DNA of 64,000 bases from the NCBI GenBank assembly GCA_023386635.1, contig JAEWJH010000018.1, positions 9,379 to 73,378 of the forward strand, in the 5' to 3' direction. The position numbers were made by a program, and so were the translations under genes. This DNA is from Pseudomonadota bacterium. GTDB taxonomy: Bacteria > Pseudomonadota > Alphaproteobacteria > Rhizobiales > Xanthobacteraceae. Of the stretch, positions 1-8,958 are shown piece after piece. Positions within the stretch are counted from its first letter, which is position 1. Every line of letters begins with the position of its first letter. Below the pieces are notes generated by a model. That model did not search any database, was not told where the DNA came from, and saw nothing but the letters and a program-made list of their open reading frames with translations.

Positions 1-34
1 GTCACATTGGGGGCCACGCTTTGTCTCTAACGGC

Positions 35-1048
35 GTGGCGCTGACGGATTTCGAGGAGATCACGGGGCGGCTGCAGAGCTGGGACGACTGGTGCTCGGCC
101 TGGTCGGAGCGCGCTGCCGATCACGAGCGGATGGGGCGACTGGCGCTGGCCGAGGGGCATGCCATCAGCGCCGGCGAACATCTCGAACGCGCCGGTGTTT
201 ATTATCACTTTGCCAAATTTCTGTTCGTCCACGATCTCGCGCAGATGAAGGTCGCGCATATGAAAGCGGTGGCGTGCCGCTCCGATGCGTTGCCTTATCT
301 GCGGCCGGCCGGTGAGCGGATCGCCATTCCCTATGAAGGCAAGACGCTGTTCGGCATCCTCCGCAAACCCGCGGGTATCGCGCGGCCGCCGGTGGTGGTG
401 ATGGTCATGGGGCTTGATTCCGCCAAGGAAGAAACCGCGGCCTATGAGCAGCCCTTCCTGGCGCGCGGCATCGCCACGCTGGCGTTCGACGGACCGGGCC
501 AGGGCGAGGGGGAATATGACCTCGCGATCCGTGGCGATTACGAGCAGCCGGTGAAAGCGGTGTTCGACTGGCTCGCGTCGCGTGGCGATCTCGACACGAG
601 CCGCGCGGCACTCTGGGGCGTCAGCATGGGCGGTTATTATGCCGCTCGCGCCGCGGCGTTTGAGACGCGCGCCAAGGCCTGCATCGCGCTGGCCGGCCCC
701 TATGATCTCGCCGACTGCTGGGATTCGATGCCGCAACTGACGCGGACCACCTTCCGGGTCCGCGCCAAATGCGAAACCGAAGCGGAGGCGAAGCGCCATG
801 CCGCGACCCTTTCGCTGAAGGGCTTGGCGCAGCAAATCGCGTGCCCGCTCTACATCGTCTCCGGAAAGCTCGACCGTGTCATCCCGTGGCAACACGCGGA
901 GCGCCTTGCGCGCGAAGCCAGTGGCGAGGTCGTCTTAAATTTGATCGAAGACGGCAATCACATTGCCAATAACCGGCCTTATCGGTGGCGTTCGCAGAGT
1001 GCCGACTGGCTCGCCGACAAGCTCGGTGCCAAACCAGCCTCGAACTGA
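35..1048 (+). CDS. alpha/beta hydrolase, C-C hydrolase-like (5' end probably cut)
   Basis: Serine hydrolase of the alpha/beta fold, resembling the helical-N-terminus group that includes 2,6-dihydroxypseudooxynicotine hydrolase and related dipeptidyl-peptidase-like proteins. The nucleophile elbow GVSMGG is near residue 196 and a late GNH supplies the likely catalytic histidine near the C-terminus. The helical first 100 residues precede the core. The marked start is a GTG, but the frame stays open to the first bases of the window and family members are somewhat longer, so the true start may lie upstream and the gene may be incomplete. It runs just ahead of a decarboxylase-like amidohydrolase (27-bp gap), suggesting co-transcription and a role in ring-fission product or side-chain hydrolysis. 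Substrate unknown. Confidence 0.8.
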   Translation: MALTDFEEITGRLQSWDDWCSAWSERAADHERMGRLALAEGHAISAGEHLERAGVYYHFAKFLFVHDLAQMKVAHMKAVACRSDALPYLRPAGERIAIPYEGKTLFGILRKPAGIARPPVVVMVMGLDSAKEETAAYEQPFLARGIATLAFDGPGQGEGEYDLAIRGDYEQPVKAVFDWLASRGDLDTSRAALWGVSMGGYYAARAAAFETRAKACIALAGPYDLADCWDSMPQLTRTTFRVRAKCETEAEAKRHAATLSLKGLAQQIACPLYIVSGKLDRVIPWQHAERLAREASGEVVLNLIEDGNHIANNRPYRWRSQSADWLADKLGAKPASN

Positions 1049-1075
1049 CGTCCGCTGTTCTCGGAAAATGAGGGA

Positions 1076-2053
1076 ATGATGCGTATCATTGCTGTCGAAG
1101 AGCATTTTATCACGCCGGGATTTGTCGCCGGACCAGGGAAGGTCACGATCGAGCGGTTCCGGGCCTCCCGTGCCGGTGGCGTGGAACTGGTCGACAAGCT
1201 CTCGGATGTCGGCGCACAGCGTGTCGCGGCAATGGATGCTGCAGGCATCGACATGCAGGTGCTGTCGCTCAATTCGCCGGGTGTCGAACAGGCCGAGCCG
1301 GAAGAGGCCGTTGCCTGCGCGCGCGATGCCAACGATTTTCTCGCCGAGGCGATCAGACAGAATCCGCAGCATTTCGCCGGCTTCGCCGCGTTGCCTGTTC
1401 AGGCGCCAGATCGGGCTGCCGATGAACTGGAGCGTTGCGTGCGCAAGCTCGGCTTCAAGGGCGCAAATATCAATGGTCATACGCGCGGCCGCTATCTCGA
1501 CGATGCCGCCTTCACGCCGATCCTGGAGCGGGCGGAATCGCTGGGTGTGCCGATCTATCTGCACCCCACGGTTCCGCCGAAGCCGGTGGTCGATGTGCTA
1601 TATGGCGGCTTCTCGCCGCCGGTATCATCGATTTTCGCCAGCGGTGGCTGGGGTTGGCATATCGAAACGGCGGTGCATGTGCTGCGGATGGTGCTCGGCG
1701 GGGTGTTCGATCGCCACCCCCGGCTGCAGGTGGTTATCGGCCATCTGGGCGAGGGCATCCCGTTCATGCTGCCGCGGTTGAACAGGACGCTGTCGATGCA
1801 AACGACGAAGCTTGAGCGTCCGGTTGCCGATTATCTTCGGCAGAATCTGCATTACACGTTTGGCGGATTCAATTTCATGCCGACCTTCCTCAATCTTCTG
1901 CTGGAGATCGGCGTCGACCGGATCATGTTCTCCGTCGACTACCCGTACTGCACCATGGAAGAGTCCCGCAGCTTCCTGATGAATCTGCCGGTGAGCGAAG
2001 CTGATCGCGCCCGCATCGCCCATGGCAACGCCGAGCGTCTCCTCGGTCTTTGA
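1076..2053 (+). CDS. amidohydrolase family protein, gamma-resorcylate-decarboxylase-like
   Basis: TIM-barrel amidohydrolase of the ACMSD/5-carboxyvanillate/gamma-resorcylate decarboxylase group. Counting from the first ATG, the motif EEH places Glu8 and His10 exactly where gamma-resorcylate decarboxylase holds its metal; a further His lies in YLHPTVP, another in the GHLGEG motif, and an Asp in FSVDYPY near the C-terminus. Length (325 aa) is normal. The likely reaction is non-oxidative decarboxylation of a hydroxy-aromatic acid, though hydrolase members of the same family cannot be excluded. It follows the alpha/beta hydrolase closely and ends at a strong hairpin facing a convergent operon. 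Confidence 0.83.
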   Translation: MMRIIAVEEHFITPGFVAGPGKVTIERFRASRAGGVELVDKLSDVGAQRVAAMDAAGIDMQVLSLNSPGVEQAEPEEAVACARDANDFLAEAIRQNPQHFAGFAALPVQAPDRAADELERCVRKLGFKGANINGHTRGRYLDDAAFTPILERAESLGVPIYLHPTVPPKPVVDVLYGGFSPPVSSIFASGGWGWHIETAVHVLRMVLGGVFDRHPRLQVVIGHLGEGIPFMLPRLNRTLSMQTTKLERPVADYLRQNLHYTFGGFNFMPTFLNLLLEIGVDRIMFSVDYPYCTMEESRSFLMNLPVSEADRARIAHGNAERLLGL

Positions 2054-2057
2054 ATGA

Positions 2058-2084
2058 ACGCAGCGCCGGGATACGGCGCTGCGT
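2058..2084. terminator. hairpin between convergent genes
   Basis: A perfect 11-bp stem, ACGCAGCGCCG with its complement CGGCGCTGCGT around a 5-nt loop, sits between the stop of the amidohydrolase and the convergent stop of the TctC-type gene. There is only a short T-rich stretch (GGTTT) after it, so it may act as a bidirectional terminator or mRNA-end stabiliser. Confidence 0.6.
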
Positions 2085-2116
2085 CGGTTTAGCTACGGTT
2101 GTCGTCGATCCGTCGG

Positions 2117-3115
2117 CTATTTTCGAGCGATCCCGGCCTGGCGGATGGTACGGCTCCAGCGGGAGATGTCGGTTTTGAGCAGCGTCGAGAGTTGCTCGCC
2201 GTTGGTGATATCAGGTGTCAATGCCAACGCCTGCAGGCGGGTTTTGACGTCGGGAAGGGCGCTGATCTCCCGCATTTCCTTCTCAAGGGTCGCGATCACG
2301 GGTGTCGGGGTGCCGGCGGGTGCGAACATGCCGTACCAGAGGTCGACGTTGAAATCCTTGTCGCCAATCTGTTCGTCGATGGTTTTGAGGCTGGCGACCT
2401 GCGGGATCGTGACCGGGCTGGAAATGCCGATGGCGCGGATGCGACCGTCGGCAAGGTTCGGCAAGGCCGACTGCACCGGCATGAATATCGCGCTGACTTC
2501 ATTTCGGATCAGCCCCGTCAGCGCATCGCCCGCACCCTTGTAGGGGATATGCACCATGTTGATGCCGGTCGCGCTGCGAAACAGCTCCATCGCCAGATGC
2601 TGCGGTGTGGAAACGCCCGGTGAGGCGTAGTTCATACCACCCGGATTCGCTTTCGCCAGCGCCACCAGTTCTTTGACGTTAGTGGCCTTGGTGTCCTTGC
2701 TCACCACCAGCACCATCGCGCCCTTCAGCCACAAGCCGATCGGCGCGAAGCTTTTGACCGGATCGTAGGTGAGTTCGAACAGGCTCGGGCTCATCGCCAG
2801 CGTATTGGCGACGAGCAGCAGGGTATATCCGTCCGGGTTGGCTTTCGCGACCGCGGCCGAGCCGATATTGCCGGCGGCGCCGACGCGGTTCTCGACGATC
2901 ACCGGCTGCTTGAGCCGCTGCTGCATCTTGTCGGCGAGCATTCGCGCCGCGATGTCGATGCCGGTGCCGGCGCTGTAGGGCACCACCAGCGTCACCATTT
3001 GCGACGGATAGGAGTCGGCGAGAGCCCGATCGGATGCCGCGGCGACCACGCCGCAGGCCAGCGCGAGGGCGGCCAATCCGTGAACGAGCCGGTGCAGAAG
3101 CGCTTTCAACATCAT
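2117..3115 (-). CDS. TctC/Bug-family periplasmic substrate-binding protein
   Basis: Extracytoplasmic solute receptor of the tripartite tricarboxylate transporter family. A signal peptide occupies about the first 34 residues (hydrophobic core then ALA-DS), followed by the typical opening YPSQMVTLVVPYSAGTGID and the conserved YPSPGVSTPQH-type region. Start chosen at the first of two tandem ATGs, with AGGA about 9 bases upstream; an earlier in-frame start would lie inside the preceding gene. It lies about 20 bp after the Rieske oxygenase gene on the same strand and so probably shares its transcript. No TctA/TctB membrane genes are present nearby, which is common for this expanded family. Confidence 0.88.
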   Translation of the reverse strand: MMLKALLHRLVHGLAALALACGVVAAASDRALADSYPSQMVTLVVPYSAGTGIDIAARMLADKMQQRLKQPVIVENRVGAAGNIGSAAVAKANPDGYTLLLVANTLAMSPSLFELTYDPVKSFAPIGLWLKGAMVLVVSKDTKATNVKELVALAKANPGGMNYASPGVSTPQHLAMELFRSATGINMVHIPYKGAGDALTGLIRNEVSAIFMPVQSALPNLADGRIRAIGISSPVTIPQVASLKTIDEQIGDKDFNVDLWYGMFAPAGTPTPVIATLEKEMREISALPDVKTRLQALALTPDITNGEQLSTLLKTDISRWSRTIRQAGIARK

Positions 3116-3134
3116 CTGTCTGTCCTTTTCGCGT

Positions 3135-4358
3135 TCAGACCGGAAAAACCAGCGTTGCCTGGCTCGGGGTCGTTTCACCGTCGCCGGTTCTGCTGCCTTG
3201 CAGTTTCTGCGCCACGAAGGCCGCCGCCATCCGCCGGCGGATCCGGGTCATGTCGCGATCCGGGGAGAGCAGCAACTCGTTGGCGCGGGATTCGACCAGA
3301 TCGCCGCCGGCGGCCGCCATCATGCGATCCTCGGCCGAGGTCTTGAGCTGGCGCGGTCGAACCACCTTTTCGAAATGCGTTTTCAGGCGCGTGCGGTCTT
3401 CCTCGGTTTCCGCGCGCCAGGCGGCGTAACGGAACATGCGGGTCTGGTTGTAGTTGATCGGCACCTGGAACAGCCGGGAGACGTAGGGCGCGGCATTCTC
3501 GACCGGACGCAGCGCATTGGTGACGATCGCCGGCAGGTTGAACCGCTCGCCGCGCAACGGCGCCAGCTTGTGCCCGTGTTCGAGGTGGTTGCCGTCAAGG
3601 TCGACCGAGATGCCGCGCAGGCCGTGGCCGTCGGTCTCGACGATCTGCACGCGCCGATCGGCGAGCGGCACCGCACGTTTGCCTTCGGCCTTCTTTGCCT
3701 CCAGTTCCGCCAAGGCCTCCTTGTCGAGATACTGGAGCACGGCGTCATGCTGCTGCGATTCAACATGCAGGGTGACCGCGTGATAGGCATCGCTGCCGTC
3801 GATGACGAGCAGCCAGTTTGCGTCCCAGATTTCGGTCGGCAGCAGGAAATGCACGAACTTGTCCGGCTGGAACAGTTCTTCCGGCAGCGACTCTTCGAGC
3901 GGCGGGGCGGGGAATTTGTCCTCTTCACCGAGATAAGCCCAGATCAGCCCGCCGACTTCCGCCGCGCGATAGCTGCGCACGCACAGTTTCTTGCGGACAG
4001 CGGGAGTGGTTTCCTGCTCCCAGGGGATCAGGGTGCAATCGCCGCCGCCGGCAAAGCGCAGGCCGTGATACGAGCACTGCAACTCGTCTCCCAGCACGCG
4101 GCCGACGGACAATTTCACGTAGCGGTGCGGGCAGCGGTCGAACAGGACCTGCGGCGCGCCTCTGGAGTCGCGAAACACCACAAGGTCTTCATTCAGGCAG
4201 GTGACCGGTACCGGCGTGCCGGCGGGCACTTCGCTGCCTTGGATGATGGGATACCAGAAATTGCGCAGGCCGAGCTCAAGTCCGGCCGGCACGCCGCGGA
4301 CGAGTTCAGGAACGGATGAGGAGGCGGGATTGCGTTGCAAAGAAGCAGCGTCGGCCAT
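3135..4358 (-). CDS. Rieske non-heme iron oxygenase, oxygenase component
   Basis: Terminal oxygenase of a ring-hydroxylating or O-demethylating system. The Rieske [2Fe-2S] ligands are C76-x-H78 and C95-x2-H98; a D-x2-H-x4-H stretch (D190, H193, H198) supplies mononuclear iron ligands. Length is 407 aa. The ATG at 4358 has GGAG upstream and starts the conserved protein; a longer reading to 4646 would overlap the LysR gene and looks spurious. No reductase gene adjoins it; the VanB-like reductase at 10028 is the nearest candidate partner. Overall look is of the phthalate/phenoxybenzoate/carbazole-type oxygenases, but substrate cannot be read from sequence. Confidence 0.87.
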   Translation of the reverse strand: MADAASLQRNPASSSVPELVRGVPAGLELGLRNFWYPIIQGSEVPAGTPVPVTCLNEDLVVFRDSRGAPQVLFDRCPHRYVKLSVGRVLGDELQCSYHGLRFAGGGDCTLIPWEQETTPAVRKKLCVRSYRAAEVGGLIWAYLGEEDKFPAPPLEESLPEELFQPDKFVHFLLPTEIWDANWLLVIDGSDAYHAVTLHVESQQHDAVLQYLDKEALAELEAKKAEGKRAVPLADRRVQIVETDGHGLRGISVDLDGNHLEHGHKLAPLRGERFNLPAIVTNALRPVENAAPYVSRLFQVPINYNQTRMFRYAAWRAETEEDRTRLKTHFEKVVRPRQLKTSAEDRMMAAAGGDLVESRANELLLSPDRDMTRIRRRMAAAFVAQKLQGSRTGDGETTPSQATLVFPV

Positions 4359-4459
4359 GTCGGGTCTCCGATATTCGGCATTTGCAGCAACCGGCTGCGG
4401 TCGCCGTCCACCCGTTCTGGCTAGGTACTGTTTGGAATGAATCGCAAATAAGCAGCCTG

Positions 4460-4483
4460 CATAAGCCTTATGAGCCGGGCTCA
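4460..4483. promoter_or_regulatory. two overlapping palindromes upstream of the Rieske gene
   Basis: CATAAG-C-CTTATG (4460-4472) overlaps TGAGCC-G-GGCTCA (4471-4483), both perfect dyads. They lie about 100 bases upstream of the Rieske start on the minus strand and just after the LysR stop. The first dyad fits the T-N11-A pattern of LysR-type binding sites, so it may be the LysR target controlling the Rieske-TctC pair. Inference from position and symmetry only. Confidence 0.4.
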
Positions 4484-4501
4484 TGCAACGGCGTTTGTTC
4501 G

Positions 4502-5473
4502 TCAGCGTTTGCCGCGCCGTGGATTTTTTCGCTGGCTGCCGAATTCGGACGACCACGCGTGTGTCGTTTCGCTGCTGCGGAACAGCCGCACGAAATTCTG
4601 CCGCAGCCACATATTGGCGGGATCGCGATGGAAACGCTCGTGCCAATAAACTTTGAGATCGTAACGCGGCAGAGCAACGGGTGGCGGCAACACCTTGAGC
4701 GGAAGGCGGCGTGAAAAAGCGTTTGCCAAACCAGACGGCATGATCACCAGGAGGTTTGTCTCTGCGATCAGCATCGGCAGAACGACAAAATCCGGAACAT
4801 CAAGCTGGACCTGGCGACGGATCGCATGTTTGGCGAGGGCGCGCTCCACCACCCCATGGGCCATGCCGCTCGGATCGGCAACCGCATGCTCGACCTTGAG
4901 GAAAGCATCGAGCGACATGCCGTGGCGGAACAGCGGATGCGCCTTGCGCACGACGCAGACATATTTGGTGCGGTAGAGCAGGCTTTGATGAAAGCCGGCC
5001 GTCAGATTGGTGAAGAATCCGACCGCCAGATCGACTTCGCCGGAGGCGAGCGCCTCGCCCGGATTGCCGGTTGCGATCTGATGCACTTTCAGCGTCGTCG
5101 ACGGCGCTTCGCGTGCCAGCGACGTCATGAGTTGAGGCAGGAACGCGAGCTGACCGATATTGTTGAGATAGATGTTGAAGCGCCGATTGGCGGTGGCGGG
5201 GTCGAATTTCTGGGCGGCGGCGAGCCCATCCCGCAATGTCTCAAGGGCGGATTGAGCGGCTCCGCACAGGCGAGTGCCATACGGCGTTGGCGTCAGTCCG
5301 CCGGTGCTGCGCACGAACAAGGCATCGCCGAGTTGATTGCGCAGGCGCGCCAGCGCGTGGCTTGCCGCCGACTGGGTGATACCGAGGCGGCCTGCAGCAG
5401 CGGACAGATTGCTGGTTTCTGCAAGTGCAGCGAGCAGACGCCACTGCGTCATATCAATTCCGTCGAGCGCCAT
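4502..5473 (-). CDS. LysR-family transcriptional regulator
   Basis: 323-aa LTTR: N-terminal winged helix (residues about 8-67, with AAGRLGITQSAASHALARLR recognition region) and C-terminal substrate-binding domain (about 95-300). It lies directly upstream of, and in the same direction as, the Rieske oxygenase and TctC genes, and is divergent from the TRAP transporter. Likely activates the downstream oxygenase genes in response to an aromatic acid. The C-terminal tail is basic (NPRRGKR) and may be partly non-conserved. Confidence 0.9.
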   Translation of the reverse strand: MALDGIDMTQWRLLAALAETSNLSAAAGRLGITQSAASHALARLRNQLGDALFVRSTGGLTPTPYGTRLCGAAQSALETLRDGLAAAQKFDPATANRRFNIYLNNIGQLAFLPQLMTSLAREAPSTTLKVHQIATGNPGEALASGEVDLAVGFFTNLTAGFHQSLLYRTKYVCVVRKAHPLFRHGMSLDAFLKVEHAVADPSGMAHGVVERALAKHAIRRQVQLDVPDFVVLPMLIAETNLLVIMPSGLANAFSRRLPLKVLPPPVALPRYDLKVYWHERFHRDPANMWLRQNFVRLFRSSETTHAWSSEFGSQRKNPRRGKR

Positions 5474-5805
5474 ATCTCAGCCTATCGAATTTCGCCGTTG
5501 CCGAGAACCAGACGGTCATGCGGCAGTCCACGAGGACCCGCGTAAAGCATTGCGTTTTCCACATGCGGTTCTCCTGCGCCAGAGGCTGATCGTCCCCGCC
5601 CTTGGGCGCATCTCGGTTGGCCTCGCTGCCCCAACTTTCGGCGCGCCGTGCGCAACATTCTGGCAATGCAACTGCCTCTTGCAAACTAAAATTAGATAGG
5701 TACCAATCTATCTAGTTTGCGGCCCTGGGGCAGCAGGCCACGGCAGAGCCGGGTCTGCTATGGGGTCGCGGGCGGCCGTTGATTCCGGAGTTCAGGGGAA
5801 AAGCC
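5474..5805. other. divergent intergenic region between lysR and TRAP genes
   Basis: 332 bases with no convincing gene. It contains the dyad-rich AT island at 5681-5720 (listed separately) and the ribosome-binding site AGGGG ahead of the TRAP receptor gene. Short open frames on either strand here lack ribosome-binding sites and family features. Confidence 0.5.
5681..5720. promoter_or_regulatory. candidate MarR operator, site 1 (TRAP operon)
   Basis: AT-rich island in GC-rich surroundings with two overlapping inverted repeats: TAGATAG (5693-5699) with CTATCTA (5708-5714), and GCAAACTA (5681-5688) with TAGTTTGC (5713-5720). It contains AATCTATCTAGTTT (5705-5718), matching the pattern AATCTA-N-M-TA-N-TTT found also at 8914 and 13176. 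It lies about 90 bases upstream of the TRAP receptor gene. The MarR gene at 11165 is the obvious candidate binder; this is inferred. Confidence 0.6.
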
Positions 5806-6864
5806 ATGATGAAATCTATGGGCAAGGCGCTGTTTGCCGTCGCACTGCTGACAGGCGCGCTGACGCAGGTCGTGATGGATCAGGCGCGCGCCGATGAGAC
5901 GCGCCTCAAGCTGCATACTTATGTGCCGCTCGGGGTGCCGCCGATGGCGCATCTGATCAAGCCATGGACCGACGAATTGGCCAAGGCATCGAACGGCCAG
6001 CTCAAGATCGATATCTATCCGTTGATGCAGCTTGGCGGCCGGCAGCCCCAACTCGTGGATCAGGTGAAGGACGGCGTCGTCGATCTGGTCTGGACGCTGC
6101 TCGGTGCGACGCCGGGCCGCTTCCCACGGACCGAGGTGTTCGAACTGCCGTTCACCCACAAGAGCACGCTCGCGACCAATCTGGCTTTGCGCGACATGTT
6201 GCCGAAGGAATTGGCCAGGGATTTCGCGGACTACAAGATCCTGCTGCTGCATGTTCATGCCGGCAACGCGATCCACATGAAGGACCAGGCTCTGCAGAAG
6301 CTTGAAGATTTCAAGCTCAAGAAGATCCGGTCGCCGGGGCAGATTTCCACCGAGTTTCTCGAGTCGATCGGCTCGACGCCGATTGCCACTACGCTGACCG
6401 ACGTCTCGTCGATGATGTCGCGCGGCGTGATGGATGGCGCGCTGTTACCGTTCGACGTGTTGCCTTCGATCAAGCTGAACAGCCTGGTGCGCTATCACGT
6501 CCTCATGGCAGGGGATCAGCGGCCTACAACGGCGGTGTTCATGCTGGCCATGAACAAGAAGAAATATGAGGCACTGACGCCGGAATTGCGCAAGCTGATC
6601 GACGACACGACCGGCATCGACATGTCAAAGAAAGCGGCCGAAGTGATGGATCGGTTTGACCAGCTCGGCATCAAGGCGGCGCAGGATAGCGGCGCCAAGG
6701 TGATCACGTTGTCTGCCGTGGAAACCGACAAGATCAAGCACGCAGCCGAGCCGGTCGTTGCAGCCTGGATGAAGAAACTCTCGGACGCCGGCGTCGATGC
6801 CAAGACGATCCTGGCACGGTCGCAGGAACTCGGCGGCAAATACGCGACGAAGGCGCCGCAGTGA
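5806..6864 (+). CDS. dctP: TRAP transporter substrate-binding protein DctP
   Basis: Periplasmic receptor of a TRAP (tripartite ATP-independent periplasmic) transporter for an organic, probably aromatic, acid. A signal peptide covers about 30 residues (ending ARA-DE). The mature part shows the DctP fold: KLHTYVPLG opening, the conserved arginine region around KKIRSPGQ and the LTDVSSMMSRGVMDG segment. The ATG at 5806 has AGGGGAA 5-11 bases before it and is preferred over an upstream TTG. First gene of a three-gene operon; its stop overlaps the start of the small permease. Confidence 0.92.
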   Translation: MMKSMGKALFAVALLTGALTQVVMDQARADETRLKLHTYVPLGVPPMAHLIKPWTDELAKASNGQLKIDIYPLMQLGGRQPQLVDQVKDGVVDLVWTLLGATPGRFPRTEVFELPFTHKSTLATNLALRDMLPKELARDFADYKILLLHVHAGNAIHMKDQALQKLEDFKLKKIRSPGQISTEFLESIGSTPIATTLTDVSSMMSRGVMDGALLPFDVLPSIKLNSLVRYHVLMAGDQRPTTAVFMLAMNKKKYEALTPELRKLIDDTTGIDMSKKAAEVMDRFDQLGIKAAQDSGAKVITLSAVETDKIKHAAEPVVAAWMKKLSDAGVDAKTILARSQELGGKYATKAPQ

Positions 6865-7397
6865 CACCCGACGAGGGGGAGGCCGGCAGCGGGCTGGTGA
6901 GCACAGGACGGGTTCTTCTCGTCCTGTGCCGCATCACTGCGCTGATCGGCGGCGCCGTTCTCGCCGGGATGATTGGCATGGACGTCGCCAGCATCGTCGG
7001 CCGGGTGCTGATCTCAAAAACCGTGCCCGGTGACTTCGAGCTTATCGAGATCGGCACCGCGGTCACCGCGCTGCTGTTTCTGCCCTATTGCCAGATCATG
7101 CGGCAAAACGTGACGATCGATCTGCTGGTCCGCGATCATCACGCCCGGCTGCTGCCGGTATGCAATGCAGTCGGCAATCTGCTGTTCACGGTGTTCTCCG
7201 CGATCGTGGCGTGGCGCTCGGTTGACGGTGGAATCGATCTTTGGCGCGGCGGCGACATGACAAGTGCGCTGCATCTGCCGTTGTGGCCGGTTTTTCCGAT
7301 CGTTGTCGTGACCTTCGCGTTGCTGGCGATCGTCTCATTCTACAATTTTTTGTGCGACATCGCGGCGCTGCGTGGGCGCCCTGTCGTCCTGAACTGA
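6861..7397 (+). CDS. dctQ: TRAP transporter small permease DctQ
   Basis: 178-aa inner-membrane protein with four predicted membrane segments (about residues 15-45, 60-75, 98-118, 140-162), the size and layout of DctQ subunits. It starts with GTG overlapping the TGA of the receptor gene by four bases, implying translational coupling, and is followed 11 bases later by the large permease. It forms the membrane complex with DctM. Confidence 0.88.
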   Translation: MTPDEGEAGSGLVSTGRVLLVLCRITALIGGAVLAGMIGMDVASIVGRVLISKTVPGDFELIEIGTAVTALLFLPYCQIMRQNVTIDLLVRDHHARLLPVCNAVGNLLFTVFSAIVAWRSVDGGIDLWRGGDMTSALHLPLWPVFPIVVVTFALLAIVSFYNFLCDIAALRGRPVVLN

Positions 7398-7408
7398 AGG
7401 CGTGACCC

Positions 7409-8734
7409 ATGACCGGCGCGGAAATCGGCGTTGCTGGAATTGTGCTGCTTCTTGTTCTGTTGTTCCTGCGCATTCCCATTGGAATCGCGATGGTGTCCGT
7501 CGGTCTCGGCGGTTACGCGCTACTCAATGGCGTGGACGCGACGCTGAATTATCTCAAGACCGCGACATACTGGCGCTTCTCGACCTATGACCTGTCGGTC
7601 GTTCCGATGTTTCTTCTCATGGGCGAGCTGGCGGCGGGGGCGGGGTTGAGCAGCAGCCTGTTCCGCGCGGCAGCCACTGTGATGGGCCGCTTTCGCGGCG
7701 GCATGGCGATGTCGGTGATCGGCGCCTGCGCCGCATTCGGCGCGATCTGCGGTTCGTCACTGGCGACAGCCGCCACCATGACGCGCGTCGCCTTGCCGGA
7801 GCTTGAACGCTATCGCTACGGCGCGCCGCTGACTGTCGGCTCTCTGGCGGCGGGCGGCACGCTCGGCATTCTGATCCCGCCTTCGATTGCATTGGTGATC
7901 TACGCCATCGTGGTGGAAGGAAACATCGTTTCGATGTTCGCCGCGGCGATGGTGCCGGGCATTCTGGCGGCAATCGGCTACATCATCGCGATCCGCATCT
8001 ATGTGTGGTTCAAGCCGGAGGCCGGACCCGCAGGGCCGAGGGCGTCCGTTCGCGAAATAGCGCGTGCGTTCGCGGATACTTGGCCGATCCTGCTCATCTT
8101 CCTGCTGGTGATCGGCGGCATCTATATCGGCTGGTTCACGCCGACCGAAGCAGCCGCCATCGGCGCATTCGGCACGGGCATCGCCGCGTTCTGGCTTGGC
8201 GGCATGCGCTGGCAGGGTCTGATCGAGGCGCTTTTGCGCACCGCCAGCGCCACGGCGATGATCTTCCTGATCGTCCTGGGCGCTGAATTCCTCAACTCGT
8301 TCTTCGCACTGACGCGGATCGCGATGGTGGCGGCCGACATGATCTCGCAGAGCGGCTTGCAGCCGCTGCTGGTCGTTGCCGTCATTCTCCTCATCTATCT
8401 GATCCTCGGCTGCGTCATGGACAGCCTGTCCATGATCCTGCTGACGCTGCCGATCTTCTGGCCGATTCTGACCTCGCCCGACTTCGGCATGGACCCCGAA
8501 CACTTCAAAATGTGGTTCGGCGTGCTGGTGCTCGTCGTTGTCGAATTCGGCTTGATCACGCCGCCGGTGGGCCTCAATCTGATGATCATCAGTTCAATGG
8601 CGCCACACGTTCCGACAGCGCAGCTTTACCGCGGCGTTGTGCCGTTCATCATTTCGGATCTGGTGCGCATCACCTTGCTGTTCGTGTTCCCGATCCTCTC
8701 GCTCGCGTTGCCGATATTCTTGGCCGTCCGATAG
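7409..8734 (+). CDS. dctM: TRAP transporter large permease DctM
   Basis: 441-aa, highly hydrophobic protein of about twelve membrane segments, the transport subunit of the TRAP system that uses a sodium or proton gradient. Family features include AFGAICGSSLATAATM, the GTLGILIPPS motif and GLITPPVGLNL near the C-terminus. Third gene of the operon, ending before a perfect hairpin. Confidence 0.93.
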   Translation: MTGAEIGVAGIVLLLVLLFLRIPIGIAMVSVGLGGYALLNGVDATLNYLKTATYWRFSTYDLSVVPMFLLMGELAAGAGLSSSLFRAAATVMGRFRGGMAMSVIGACAAFGAICGSSLATAATMTRVALPELERYRYGAPLTVGSLAAGGTLGILIPPSIALVIYAIVVEGNIVSMFAAAMVPGILAAIGYIIAIRIYVWFKPEAGPAGPRASVREIARAFADTWPILLIFLLVIGGIYIGWFTPTEAAAIGAFGTGIAAFWLGGMRWQGLIEALLRTASATAMIFLIVLGAEFLNSFFALTRIAMVAADMISQSGLQPLLVVAVILLIYLILGCVMDSLSMILLTLPIFWPILTSPDFGMDPEHFKMWFGVLVLVVVEFGLITPPVGLNLMIISSMAPHVPTAQLYRGVVPFIISDLVRITLLFVFPILSLALPIFLAVR

Positions 8735-8740
8735 ACAATC

Positions 8741-8763
8741 CCGGGAAGCCTGAGGCTTCCCGG
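8741..8763 (+). terminator. hairpin after the TRAP operon
   Basis: CCGGGAAGCC, three-base loop TGA, GGCTTCCCGG: a perfect 10-bp stem starting 7 bases after the dctM stop. No T-run follows, so it is terminator-like but not a classical intrinsic terminator. Confidence 0.55.
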
Positions 8764-8901
8764 ATGCTTGAGAGCATGGATGTGTCGAAGGTTTTCGGCC
8801 GAGTGCGGCGACGTCGTGGGGACTTCCTGGAACGGTGTGGTGCATCCGGAGACTGTGAGGTGTTCCGGGCAGCCGTCTTTACAGCCGTTCCGACCGGCGA
8901 T

Positions 8902-8929
8902 AGAATAGATAGTAATCTATATATTTTGC
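8902..8929. promoter_or_regulatory. candidate MarR operator, site 2 (vanA-like gene)
   Basis: Contains the dyad ATAGAT-AGTA-ATCTAT (8905-8920) and the shared string AATCTATATATTTT (8914-8927), the same AATCTA-N-M-TA-N-TTT pattern as sites 1 and 3. It lies 30 bases upstream of the oxygenase start and probably overlaps its promoter, which would suit repression by a MarR protein. Confidence 0.58.
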
Positions 8930-8958
8930 CGACGATGGACTGAAAGAAGAGGACAGAC

